Source of the DNA: CAZGMJ01 sp964526785
GTDB taxonomy: Bacteria > Planctomycetota > Phycisphaerae > Sedimentisphaerales > Anaerobacaceae
Assembly (NCBI GenBank): GCA_964526785.1
Contig: CAZGMJ010000047.1
Coordinates: 1 to 41,477, forward strand
Reading direction: 5' to 3'
DNA: 41,477 bases
Positions within the stretch are counted from its first letter, which is position 1; the number at the start of each line of letters is the position of its first letter. Both the position numbers and the translations under genes were made by a program. The notes beneath the pieces are model-generated. The model worked only from the letters and a program-made list of their open reading frames with translations, was not told the origin of the DNA and did not search any database. This document shows, piece by piece, positions 17,391-25,827 of the stretch.

Positions 17391-18506
17391 TCACGACAAC
17401 CTCCGGAAAGTCCTTTCGACTATGGCGTTCATGGCGTCTTCCTGCTGTACGATCGACTTGACCATCTTCATTTGGGTTCGGCTACGGTCGAGGTTCTGGT
17501 TCGGCCGTTGCGTTTTGTAGTACACGTCACCCGCAAGATAATCGCCGAGGAATCGGATCATCTGCTCGAACGTTATGAGCCTGGCCGATAACGCGAGTCG
17601 CTGCTTTTCTGCGGGCGTGAGGAAACCATGCGTTTCACATGCGAAGCCCTCGACGAGCTGCTTGAAGACGGAGATGCGCATGGCGACCTTGGAGAGGTTC
17701 TGCTCGTCCTCGCCGGCCGGATTCGTTGCGGTGCGGACCATATCCCCGAAGTCATACAGTGACAGACCGGGCATGACGGTATCGAGATCGATCACGCATA
17801 CGCCTCTGTGCGTCTCTTTATCCATCATTACGTTATTGATCTTCGTGTCGTTGTGCGTGGTGCGTACGGGGATCTGGCCATCGTCAGCCAATGTGAGAAG
17901 CGCATCGCACATATCGGCGTTGTGGAGTACGAAATCGATCTCGGGGCCCGCATCGACTGCGCGGTTGCAGGGATCGCGACGAAGCATATCCCGGAAATCA
18001 TCGAGCCGTTTGGGCGTGTTGTGGAAGTTCGCAATGGTTTCATGCAGGGGCGGGCCGGGCAGATCGGTCAGCATTCGCTGAAACCAGCCAAACATGCGGG
18101 CCGCCTCGCGGGCCAGTTCGGGCGAATCGAGTGTGTCGTACGTAAGGGCACCTTCTATCCAGTTGTAGATACGCCAGTAGTTGCCGTGTGCATCCCGGAA
18201 GAAATTGGCCCCCTCTTCGGTCGGAACGAGTGTCAGTTGGCGGTGAGCGAGATCGGAGTTGTCAGACTCGAGTTTGCGCCTAATATGCTGCGTGACCCGC
18301 CGGATGTTCTCCATCATCTCGGGAGGTTTTCTGAAGACCTCGTGATTGATCCGCTGGAGGATGTACGACTTCGGACGGCCATCTTCTTCGCAAAGGAGAC
18401 GGTACGTGTCATTGATGTGGCCGCTTCCAAAGGGTACGGTGCTTAGCAACCTGCCTGTGAGTCGGAAATGCGAGGCAATGGATTGTACATCATGTTGCGC
18501 GCTCAC
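17391..18506 (-). CDS. N-acetylhexosamine 1-kinase-like protein (APH-fold)
   Basis: The 371-residue cytoplasmic kinase has the aminoglycoside-phosphotransferase fold. The ATP-binding start is FGSGHINDTYRL, the catalytic loop is THNDTKINNVMMD (His218, Asp220, Asn224) and the metal-binding segment is VIDLDTVMPG (Asp240, Asp242). These motifs and the length closely resemble NahK/LnpB of the bifidobacterial lacto-N-biose pathway, which phosphorylates GlcNAc and GalNAc at C1. The start is GTG, overlapping the TGA stop of the nucleotidyltransferase gene as GTGA, with GGAGAAG eight bases upstream, so the two are translationally coupled. Kinase plus nucleotidyltransferase would turn a free N-acetylhexosamine into a nucleotide sugar. 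The exact sugar is inferred. Confidence 0.9.
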   Translation of the reverse strand: MSAQHDVQSIASHFRLTGRLLSTVPFGSGHINDTYRLLCEEDGRPKSYILQRINHEVFRKPPEMMENIRRVTQHIRRKLESDNSDLAHRQLTLVPTEEGANFFRDAHGNYWRIYNWIEGALTYDTLDSPELAREAARMFGWFQRMLTDLPGPPLHETIANFHNTPKRLDDFRDMLRRDPCNRAVDAGPEIDFVLHNADMCDALLTLADDGQIPVRTTHNDTKINNVMMDKETHRGVCVIDLDTVMPGLSLYDFGDMVRTATNPAGEDEQNLSKVAMRISVFKQLVEGFACETHGFLTPAEKQRLALSARLITFEQMIRFLGDYLAGDVYYKTQRPNQNLDRSRTQMKMVKSIVQQEDAMNAIVERTFRRLS

Positions 18507-19408
18507 GGCCAGAGCTTCTCCGGATACTTACCGTCCGCAATCAATCCACGGATGCATCGCTGCGCTATTCGGCGGTCCTCTCTGTACGTAACGCCGAACC
18601 AGGTTTCATCGGTGGGAAGCACCTTGACGCGGACTTCGCCGCTCTTGATCAGATTATCAACGACTGTGGGTATGAATAACTCCGACTTTCGCTCAGTGCC
18701 GCGTTCTTTGAGGAATCGTTCGAAGGCCTTCGACAGGTGTCCAAGGATCGACGGATGAAATCCCCACAGATTCATTGAGACCACTTCGTCGCCGGCGAGC
18801 AATTGCTCCTTTCCCTCTGCGTCGAAGTATCTCGCCCGGCGGCCGCATCTTTCGACGCCCGTTCGCTCGACGACGTCCCTGAGGAACATGCGGTCGTCGC
18901 AATGGCACACGCCCCGGGCCACGCTGCCATAATCGCTCAGCGTATTGCCCAGCCGAAAGCCCACCATTGCGTAGTCGGCGGGCGAGACATTCGGACCGGA
19001 CAGGAATTCGGCCATAGCCTGAAAGGAATGGGCACCATAGTAGTCGTCGGCATTGATCACGGCGAAAGGTTCGTGGATGACATCCTGCGCGGTAAGGATC
19101 GCGTGGCCCGTGCCCCAAGGTTTTTCGCGGTCCGGCGGCAGTTCGAAGTCGCCCAATGCGGCATCCAGCTCCTGATAGGCGTATGCAGTCTCCACCACCG
19201 TATCGAACTTGTCTGCAATCCTGTCCTTAAACGCCTCCTCGAAATAGTGACGAATGACGAAGACCAGTTTTCCGAAACCGGCGGCGATAGCGTCGTGGAT
19301 CGAGTAGTCAATAATGAGTTCGCCGTTGGGGCCGACCGGGTCGATCTGCTTGAGGCCCCCGTAGCGGCTGCCCATCCCGGCGGCGAGAATCAGCAGTGCA
19401 GGTTTCAT
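18503..19408 (-). CDS. Sugar-1-phosphate nucleotidyltransferase
   Basis: The 301-residue cytoplasmic enzyme has the NTP-transferase Rossmann-like fold. The N-terminal pyrophosphorylase signature is LILAAGMGSRYGGLKQIDP (residues 6-24), followed by WGTGHAILTAQDV and the metal-binding VINADDYYG. C-terminal sequences SMNLWGFHP and ELFIPTVVDNLI are typical of a subgroup often encoded beside NahK-like kinases. It probably transfers a nucleotidyl group (UTP is likely) to the hexosamine-1-phosphate made by the downstream kinase. It lies 27 nt after the GH109-like gene, with GAGAGG before its ATG, and overlaps the kinase start by 4 bp. Confidence 0.9.
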   Translation of the reverse strand: MKPALLILAAGMGSRYGGLKQIDPVGPNGELIIDYSIHDAIAAGFGKLVFVIRHYFEEAFKDRIADKFDTVVETAYAYQELDAALGDFELPPDREKPWGTGHAILTAQDVIHEPFAVINADDYYGAHSFQAMAEFLSGPNVSPADYAMVGFRLGNTLSDYGSVARGVCHCDDRMFLRDVVERTGVERCGRRARYFDAEGKEQLLAGDEVVSMNLWGFHPSILGHLSKAFERFLKERGTERKSELFIPTVVDNLIKSGEVRVKVLPTDETWFGVTYREDRRIAQRCIRGLIADGKYPEKLWP

Positions 19409-19435
19409 AAACGTCCTCTCGTCCTGTTTGCCGAC

Positions 19436-20833
19436 TCAGATGACCCACTCGGATACGCCCAGCGTGCGCGGCCGGCGCCATTCGCCCCGCGTGAAATCGG
19501 GGAACTCGACCGGGCTGTTGCCTTTCTCGATGGACTGCTCGCTGAGCGGAATGATTGCGCTCCATGCGACCGAATCATACACGTCGATGTCGGGCGTAAT
19601 TCCCCGTCGCAGCGCCGTAATCAGCCGGTAGTCCTCGATGAAGTCCATGCCGCCGTGGCCGGCTCCTTTGGCCTTTTCGCGGATTGCCTTCCAGACCGGA
19701 TGTTCGTACTTCTGCTTGTACTGTCCGAAGTCCTCCCATCCGTGGCCTTTGCTCAGACCCTCGATGTGGACCCTTTCGGAGGGGTACTTGCGAACGAGTC
19801 CTTTCGAGCCCTGAACGAGGAAGTCACGGCTGTAGGGTCGAGGCAGGTTCGTATCGTGCTTGCAGATGATGGTTTTTCCGTGCTTGGTCCTGATGAGGGT
19901 GATGTTCACGTCGCCCAGCGCATAATTCCGATTGCGCCACTCACCGTAGAACTTCTTATCCTTCTCGTTCTTCGCCTCTTTGTACTTCTTCTCAGCAAAC
20001 TCGTTTAGCCCCACCGATTTGGTCGACATCGACACCAGCGTATCGAACGCATCACCCCGGTTGATGTCCATGCACCACGCCATCGGTCCGATGCCATGGG
20101 TGGGGTAGAGGTTTCCGTTGCGCTTGAGCGACTGATGCGCACGCCACATGCCCTGGTACACCGTCGGATGAATCTTCAACCCCCGCAGATCATGCAGATA
20201 GCCGCACTCGCCGTGCATGATCTCGCCGAACAGACCCTGCTCGATCATGTTCAGGACAACCATTTCCGTGCTGTCGTAGCAGCAGTTCTCCTGCATCACA
20301 CAGTGCTTCTTCGTCTTCTCCGAGGTCTCGACGAGTTTCCAGCAGTCCTCGACGGAAAGGGCGATATTCACTTCAGAGGCGGCATGCTTGCCGTTGTTCA
20401 TTGCGCTTAGGCAGATCGGCGTGTGCCATCGCCACGGTGCGGCATTGTATACCAGATTCAGGTCTTCCTCGGCACACATGCGTTCGAAATCACGCTCGCC
20501 CCGGGTATATCCCTTCGGTTTGGGGAAACCGGCCTCGACAACCGCTTTTTGGGCCCATTCGACCCGCTGCGGACGGATATCACAGACGGCCGCGATCCGG
20601 CAGCCCTCGATCCTGAGCAGGTTTCGGACATGGCCCGAGCCCATGTTGCCAATGCCGACGAAGCCTACCTTGACCGTGTCGGTCGGCGCCGGTTTGTATC
20701 CGATCATACTTGCCCTGCCGGAGCGGGCAAGACCGTCCATGCAGCCCGGGAACAATACGCCGCCGGATACGACGCCGATGCCGACAGCCGTAGTTCGTCT
20801 GAGAAAGCCTCTGCGATCAAGTGTGTTTTTCAT
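19436..20833 (-). CDS. Tat-exported Gfo/Idh/MocA protein of the GH109 type
   Basis: The 465-residue protein has a twin-arginine signal (DRRGFLRRTT, residues 6-15) and a Cys at 31 after FPG, possibly a lipid attachment site. The NAD-binding Rossmann segment is VKVGFVGIGNMGSGH (54-68). NLYPTHGIGPMAWCMDINRGD, TNLPRPYSRDF and HGGMDFIEDYRLI are strongly reminiscent of GH109. Those enzymes are NAD-dependent alpha-N-acetylgalactosaminidases that cleave by oxidation and reduction at C3. It would act outside the cytoplasm and release GalNAc or a related sugar, which fits the hexosamine genes around it. A plain oxidoreductase is the alternative. The start follows AAGGA, and it lies 163 nt downstream of the NagB/PIG-L gene. 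Confidence 0.87.
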   Translation of the reverse strand: MKNTLDRRGFLRRTTAVGIGVVSGGVLFPGCMDGLARSGRASMIGYKPAPTDTVKVGFVGIGNMGSGHVRNLLRIEGCRIAAVCDIRPQRVEWAQKAVVEAGFPKPKGYTRGERDFERMCAEEDLNLVYNAAPWRWHTPICLSAMNNGKHAASEVNIALSVEDCWKLVETSEKTKKHCVMQENCCYDSTEMVVLNMIEQGLFGEIMHGECGYLHDLRGLKIHPTVYQGMWRAHQSLKRNGNLYPTHGIGPMAWCMDINRGDAFDTLVSMSTKSVGLNEFAEKKYKEAKNEKDKKFYGEWRNRNYALGDVNITLIRTKHGKTIICKHDTNLPRPYSRDFLVQGSKGLVRKYPSERVHIEGLSKGHGWEDFGQYKQKYEHPVWKAIREKAKGAGHGGMDFIEDYRLITALRRGITPDIDVYDSVAWSAIIPLSEQSIEKGNSPVEFPDFTRGEWRRPRTLGVSEWVI

Positions 20834-20996
20834 CGTTACATGTCCTTCAAAGAGAATGCAAAACCACTAAAGCGACGCTCCCAACATACCGGCTCGCGGC
20901 ACGAAAGTGAAACGAAAACATCAAGAGTGATGGCTGGGCGGCCTGCGAACAATGTGCGCAGCGGCAAAACGCCGCGAAAGCTCGTCCACGATAATC

Positions 20997-23339
20997 TTAC
21001 GCATTCTCCACTGTTTTGCGGAGTTCGCGGCATGAATGGAAGAACTGCTCCGGAGTCATTTCCCTAAGGAATACCAGGCCGCGGGTTGCGCGAATGAGGG
21101 CGCTGGGGTGATTGTAGAACCACTGACGGCCGAGGCATGTCTTGATCTTGCGGTATTGTTCAACCTGGATTTGCTGAGCAAGCCGCGAGAAGGGGCCGTC
21201 GTATTCGTAGCTCGGAAAGGATGCGTTCTTCTGGCTGGTGAAAGCATTCATGAAGGCGTCATGGGCGGTGGAAAACATCGACAGTGACACCGGCACGAAT
21301 ACGTTGGCCTCGGACGCGTCGAAGCGGAACCAGACGTTACGATAGCCCCAGACCTTCAAATCCTTCCTGCCCGAGCGCTGCTGATATATGCGCAATCCCT
21401 CGGCGAAGGCCTGCATCACCTTGTAGTGCGTATCGGGTCCGCTGGCTTCCGGGTCGAAGGCCACGGTTACGATATCCGGCTGGACCCGCTCCAGTTCCTC
21501 AACGATGGGAGGCACATCCTGGTCCATCGTCGGTTCCTGTGTGAAGATGTCACCCGTGTAGAAGCTGAGGCGCAGATGGCGCACATTCTGACACTGCCAG
21601 CCATAGTATCCCCAGAGGCATTCGGCTTCCCATTCGCGGCACATACCCTTGAGTTTCTGAATGTGATCGGGGTCCCGTTTGCCCGGATATACGGAGGTGA
21701 AATAATCCTCCAGTTCGGCAATTCGCGCTTTAATGCCGGCGATGGCGTTTTGGCCGAACAACTCGACGAGATTTCGCAACAGGCGACGGGCGCGTCCTTC
21801 GGCCATGTGGTGCTCGTTCTGTTCGGCCACGCCGTCGAGATACTGCCACACGTCGCGATTACAGGCGGTTGTGTTGCCCTTTGCGAAATAGCCTTCATTG
21901 ATCAGGGCTGCGAATTCGCGACGATCGAGAAACGTCCGCAGATTTGCGAGCTGCCGGCGCATGAATTCGTTGGTTACCGACGTGAATCCGCTGGTAAAGG
22001 TAACGAAATGGTGTGAATTGGTATGTCTGCGAAAGTGGCGCACGACCTGTGCGAAATAGCCCAGCATGACATCATCGTGATGCGGTTCGGTATGGAGAAA
22101 GCGCTTGTCCTTATACACCCGCATGCCGGTCTCTATCTTGGCAATCAAATCTTCGCGCACCAACCGGATGCAGTCTTCCAACGGTTCGGGGTGCTTTTGC
22201 AGCATGACGGAGGCGAGTCTGTCATCCTGAACGTCCTGCGTCGTCAGTTCCGCCAGCGATCTGCGCCGCTTGACGGCCAGGTCAATCAGGGCTTCTCCGA
22301 GTTCGGCATCTGAGACCTTTCGGGCCTTGCGGACAAGCTCGATGCGCCGCTCAAGCAATTCACCGGCGGCGCCCTGGGTAATATAGAAACGGGCGTTGGG
22401 CAATCTTTGCAGGCAACTGGCGGGAATGTCGATGTGGTCTTCGGACTGAATCGCACGGGCCACCAGGGCGGCCTTTGCCTGTCCGGCGGCCATGACGATG
22501 GCTGTACATTCGGGATTGCAGGTGATGGTCTGCAGACCAATGGTGATGACCAGGCACCTGCGGGCGATTTCGATGCCCCCCAGATCGGTGGCCGCGGCCG
22601 CCTGGGTCTCGTAGTTCGTCGGGCAGAGGCGCGTGGTCGATCGATGGTCTGAGCCGCGGATATTGAAACCGATGTGGCCGTCCGGTCCGATGCCCCCGAG
22701 AAAGAAACCAATGCCCCCGAGATCTCGAATGCGATTCTCGTACTCCATGCACCACTGGTCGATGCGTTCGAGCAGGGCTTTCTCTTTTCGCTCCAGCTCA
22801 TTGGCGGCCTGGCGATAGCGCAGGGTCAGATCGACATGTTTGTCTGGCCACATATCCGTCAACCGCTGGCCGGGACGGAGACCGATTTGCTTGCTGTCGA
22901 TCAGCATTGCTTTGCCGGGGTCGAGGCCGAAACCTTTGATATAGAACTGCCTGACGTAGTAGTTGAAGCTATTGTGCTGGGCGGAGTCCATTGGGTAGAA
23001 CTCGTCGATCTGGACGAAATGCAGACTTTTCATGTCGGGCCTGCGGGCCGGGTCGAGGCCGCCCGATTCGAGTATTTGCCGCACATCGCTGGTGTCCCAG
23101 TGCGCGATCAGGTACTGCACCCACTTAATGAAATGTTCAGGCGTCTTGCCCGTCGGCAGCGAGATAACGCCGCCCGGATGATGCTGAACCCATTCAACAA
23201 ATCGCATCGCCACAAGTTTGCCGAGCGCGGGGAAATTCTCTACGACTATTGTGGCTATCTTCTCCGTCGGCTCGTAGATCGCACCGAAAGCCGAAGCCTG
23301 CACGGCGGCTTGTTCAACGGGGGTTAAACGTACATTCAT
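20997..23339 (-). CDS. NagB-like (glucosamine-6-phosphate deaminase) fused to PIG-L deacetylase-like domain
   Basis: The 780-residue cytoplasmic fusion is much longer than a plain NagB (about 260). Residues about 15-330 carry the NagB/RpiA-like fold: SLPTGKTPE (60-68), QIDEFYP (110-116) and GIGPDGHIGFN (216-226). Residues about 410-640 carry a PIG-L/LmbE-type domain with a PHHDD zinc motif (419-423), typical of GlcNAc deacetylases. Asp220 and His222 match the NagB catalytic pair, but the FNEP glutamate is replaced by Ile227 (FNIRG). Deamination is therefore not certain. Two-domain proteins of this kind occur in Bacteroidota and Planctomycetota. It is the first gene of the amino-sugar operon, with AGGA before the ATG and a good promoter at 23408-23436. 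Confidence 0.9.
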   Translation of the reverse strand: MNVRLTPVEQAAVQASAFGAIYEPTEKIATIVVENFPALGKLVAMRFVEWVQHHPGGVISLPTGKTPEHFIKWVQYLIAHWDTSDVRQILESGGLDPARRPDMKSLHFVQIDEFYPMDSAQHNSFNYYVRQFYIKGFGLDPGKAMLIDSKQIGLRPGQRLTDMWPDKHVDLTLRYRQAANELERKEKALLERIDQWCMEYENRIRDLGGIGFFLGGIGPDGHIGFNIRGSDHRSTTRLCPTNYETQAAAATDLGGIEIARRCLVITIGLQTITCNPECTAIVMAAGQAKAALVARAIQSEDHIDIPASCLQRLPNARFYITQGAAGELLERRIELVRKARKVSDAELGEALIDLAVKRRRSLAELTTQDVQDDRLASVMLQKHPEPLEDCIRLVREDLIAKIETGMRVYKDKRFLHTEPHHDDVMLGYFAQVVRHFRRHTNSHHFVTFTSGFTSVTNEFMRRQLANLRTFLDRREFAALINEGYFAKGNTTACNRDVWQYLDGVAEQNEHHMAEGRARRLLRNLVELFGQNAIAGIKARIAELEDYFTSVYPGKRDPDHIQKLKGMCREWEAECLWGYYGWQCQNVRHLRLSFYTGDIFTQEPTMDQDVPPIVEELERVQPDIVTVAFDPEASGPDTHYKVMQAFAEGLRIYQQRSGRKDLKVWGYRNVWFRFDASEANVFVPVSLSMFSTAHDAFMNAFTSQKNASFPSYEYDGPFSRLAQQIQVEQYRKIKTCLGRQWFYNHPSALIRATRGLVFLREMTPEQFFHSCRELRKTVENA

Positions 23340-23407
23340 TTCTCGTCCTGTTCATCAACTGCGGACCGGTTACCACACAAACACCCTCGCCCACCTGCTG
23401 CCGGAGG

Positions 23408-23436
23408 ATTGTACCAGCGATTTCGTCGTGCGTAAA
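23408..23436 (-). promoter_or_regulatory. Promoter of the amino-sugar operon
   Basis: On the minus strand, TTTACG (23431-23436) and TACAAT (23408-23413) are 17 bp apart, giving a leader of about 60 nt before the NagB-like gene. The box lies in the 223-nt gap after the upstream propeller gene. I see no operator palindrome. Confidence 0.55.
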
Positions 23437-23562
23437 GGATTCGGCTGCGCGTGCGAGCGGCGACGACTGCGGGCAGCGGGAGAAGAGTCCTCGCGCACCA
23501 GGCGGGAAGAAGCGTTGCTTAGCGCTGCGGGAGTTTGCCGAGGTAGAAACCGGTGACCGGCA

Positions 23563-24861
23563 TTACCTCGCCCGCACATCATAGACTGCCAGCAATCTGC
23601 CATGCCGGTGGAACATCCGTCCGTTATGCAGGGTCACATTGACGTAACATTCTTTGGTACCGACTTCAGGGGTGAACCGCCCTACCAACTCGAATCCGCC
23701 GTCGGTCGGTTCGACCAGTGATATCAGCGGCGTCTTCCAATGACGCTCGGCGCCTTCGACGCAGTAGAGTTTGCCATCAGCGGCGATGAGCGAGCCGTTG
23801 CCTTCCATGACGGCCTGTTGTTTGATGAGGTCGCCGGTTTTCACATCGAAGCACAGCAGCGCCGGCTCGTTGCGTTTGCGGCTGCGGCCCTCTTTATCCT
23901 CAGGAGTTCTTTCTCTGCCGAACACGAAGAGCATGTCGTCAAGGAATACGGCCTGCGAAATCGGCTGGATGTCCTGCCGCCTCCACAGCTCCTTAAACTC
24001 GCGGCCATCATCTGCGAACTCCAGCATTCGATAGGATTTATCCGTTCCGGTCGCCATGAACAGACAGCCCTCGTTGTGCACGGGTGTAAGTTGGGAGCCG
24101 TGTTTGGTCTTGATTTGCCAAAGCACTGCGCCGGTGTCGGGATCAAGGGCTACGGCCGCATGCCAGAGGTGATGGAAGATGATATCGGCTTGGGGCAAAT
24201 CGACCAGAATTGCCGAGGAATCGCCGCAGGCGTAGGCCGATTCAGGCTGCGGGGTAGTCCAGACGGTTTGTCCGGTATCGGCGTCCACGGCGACCAGCGA
24301 AACTTCGCCCCTGCGGGTCGACATGATCAGTTTCTTGTCCACAACGAGCGGCGTCTCGTTGTAACCCCAGCCGGGAACCTGCAGGCCGTAGCGCTGGCGA
24401 AGATCCACCGACCATTTCATCTCGCCGGTCTGAGCATCCATCGCATAGAGGACGCCCTTGCCGCTGACGAGGCAAATATTGCCGGACACCAGTTGCGGCG
24501 TCGCACGGGGGCCTTCGAACCGTCCCGTCGACGTCTCCGGGCCGTACTTCTTCTTCCATTTGAGCGTGCCATCCAGCGTGAATGCACTGAGGTAGCCGTT
24601 CTTTTCGCCGTCGTCGTGGTGTTTGCCCGTCACGTACACCGTGCCGTCTGCAACCATCACCGCAGAGAAACCGTCGCCGATGGTCTGATCCTTCCAGAGC
24701 AACCGCGGGCCATCTTCGGGCCATCGGTCAAGCAGGTCGCCGGCGTGATATATTCCGTCGCGGTTCGGCCCTCTGTATCCGCCTGAGTAATCCGGATCTG
24801 CAGCAAATCCACAAGCGGCAATTGATGCAAGCAGCGCCGAGAGGATCATGTTACGCATCAT
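23563..24861 (-). CDS. Secreted PQQ-like beta-propeller protein
   Basis: The protein has 432 residues from the ATG at 24861, preceded by AAGGAG. The frame runs up to 24966 but has no ribosome site there. A signal peptide (MMRNMILSALLASIAACGFA) is followed by a mature protein beginning DPDYSGGYRGPNRDG. The protein is a propeller of repeated blades with the pattern 'xYxxDxxTGxxxW': LYAMDAQTGEMKW, LVAVDADTGQTVW, AVALDPDTGAVLW and LLCFDVKTGDLIK. PQQ-type propellers need not bind PQQ; many only form scaffolds. No catalytic residues can be assigned. It lies 126 nt downstream of the EMC3-like gene and may be the tail of that operon, or a separate unit. Confidence 0.88.
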   Translation of the reverse strand: MMRNMILSALLASIAACGFAADPDYSGGYRGPNRDGIYHAGDLLDRWPEDGPRLLWKDQTIGDGFSAVMVADGTVYVTGKHHDDGEKNGYLSAFTLDGTLKWKKKYGPETSTGRFEGPRATPQLVSGNICLVSGKGVLYAMDAQTGEMKWSVDLRQRYGLQVPGWGYNETPLVVDKKLIMSTRRGEVSLVAVDADTGQTVWTTPQPESAYACGDSSAILVDLPQADIIFHHLWHAAVALDPDTGAVLWQIKTKHGSQLTPVHNEGCLFMATGTDKSYRMLEFADDGREFKELWRRQDIQPISQAVFLDDMLFVFGRERTPEDKEGRSRKRNEPALLCFDVKTGDLIKQQAVMEGNGSLIAADGKLYCVEGAERHWKTPLISLVEPTDGGFELVGRFTPEVGTKECYVNVTLHNGRMFHRHGRLLAVYDVRAR

Positions 24862-24987
24862 GCGAGTTCTCCTTGAAGACGTTTTTTTGATACAACGAAA
24901 ATCATCAAAGCCGTGCAATTGTGTTATGTCCCGGCCACATCGCATTAATGACAATCTTACGGGCAATACAGCCTGAACTATCCGATG

Positions 24988-25821
24988 TCAATACACTCCC
25001 AGCAACTTCTTCAAAATGAGATTCAGCGGGATTACAAGGACGAGATAGCCCATCAACCATGCGGGCAGCATCAACCGGGGCACGCCGGGCACGATGCCGA
25101 GGAGTTTGACCGGTCGCAATTCCACGTGGGTGATCCATTGCGGGGTATGGCGAATCATGATCTGATCCTGGTAGGCACGTTCGCCCACGAGCAGGCTGTG
25201 CTCGAACGTTTTGTCTTTGTAGCGGAAACCAAGGGTATACGGCTCTTGCGCGGTCTGGCCTTTGATCTTCCATCGAGCGACACCGTTTGCGACAGGCTGT
25301 CCGCCGGCGCTGGGATCGGCGGCTTCATCGGGCAATATCTCCACCACCCACTGCTCGGATGACAAACCATCGCGGGGCACGATGTGCATCACTTCACCAA
25401 CGGTCGAGGCGGGGGTATATGCGGTTATATCCACCCACTCATCGGCGGCCGGCGGGTGGTACGCCAAACGTGCAAAACACCATGCCGCAACCATAGCGAC
25501 AGGAGCCAACACTACAAACAGCGCGTACATCTCCGACCTGGCGGTCTTCAAGCGGACCATTGTTTTGGTCGCAGCGCAGCGTTTGACGGTCGCTTTGTCC
25601 TTCGCGGCACGAGCTTGTCTTATGAGCTGATTCAACCTCCGTCTGTCATTAGCGGCCCGTTCCAGCAAATCCTGATCCGTCACAAGCAGACGAAGAAGCA
25701 CAAGTATGAGGGCGCTGATCCCGGCGACCAGCAGCAGCCGGATATCCGAAGGCAGATACAGCATCCAGCCGAGCAGCGGGTCGAGAAGCGAAACACAGTA
25801 TGAGCCTATTCGTTCGAACAT
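24988..25821 (-). CDS. EMC3/TMCO1 (DUF106)-like membrane protein of the Oxa1/YidC superfamily
   Basis: The 277-residue protein has three clear hydrophobic helices: 28-46, 99-119 and about 250-272. Between the first two lies a basic, coiled-coil-like segment (50-97: NDRRRLNQLIRQARAAKDKA and onward). Between the last two is a ~125-residue domain presumably facing the periplasm. The helix / charged hairpin / helix pattern resembles archaeal DUF106 and eukaryotic EMC3/TMCO1, relatives of the Oxa1/YidC insertases. The third helix may complete the membrane core. The ATG at 25821 lies 6 nt after the stop of the dikinase-like gene. An insertase or membrane-chaperone role is inferred from fold resemblance only. 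Confidence 0.75.
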   Translation of the reverse strand: MFERIGSYCVSLLDPLLGWMLYLPSDIRLLLVAGISALILVLLRLLVTDQDLLERAANDRRRLNQLIRQARAAKDKATVKRCAATKTMVRLKTARSEMYALFVVLAPVAMVAAWCFARLAYHPPAADEWVDITAYTPASTVGEVMHIVPRDGLSSEQWVVEILPDEAADPSAGGQPVANGVARWKIKGQTAQEPYTLGFRYKDKTFEHSLLVGERAYQDQIMIRHTPQWITHVELRPVKLLGIVPGVPRLMLPAWLMGYLVLVIPLNLILKKLLGVY

Positions 25822-25827
25822 GTTGCG

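Noticed and set aside
20920..20975. Small GCGGC/GCCGC hairpin between the NagB/PIG-L and GH109-like genes as a terminator
   Set aside because: Only a 5-bp stem without a following T-run, and the flanking genes look like one operon.
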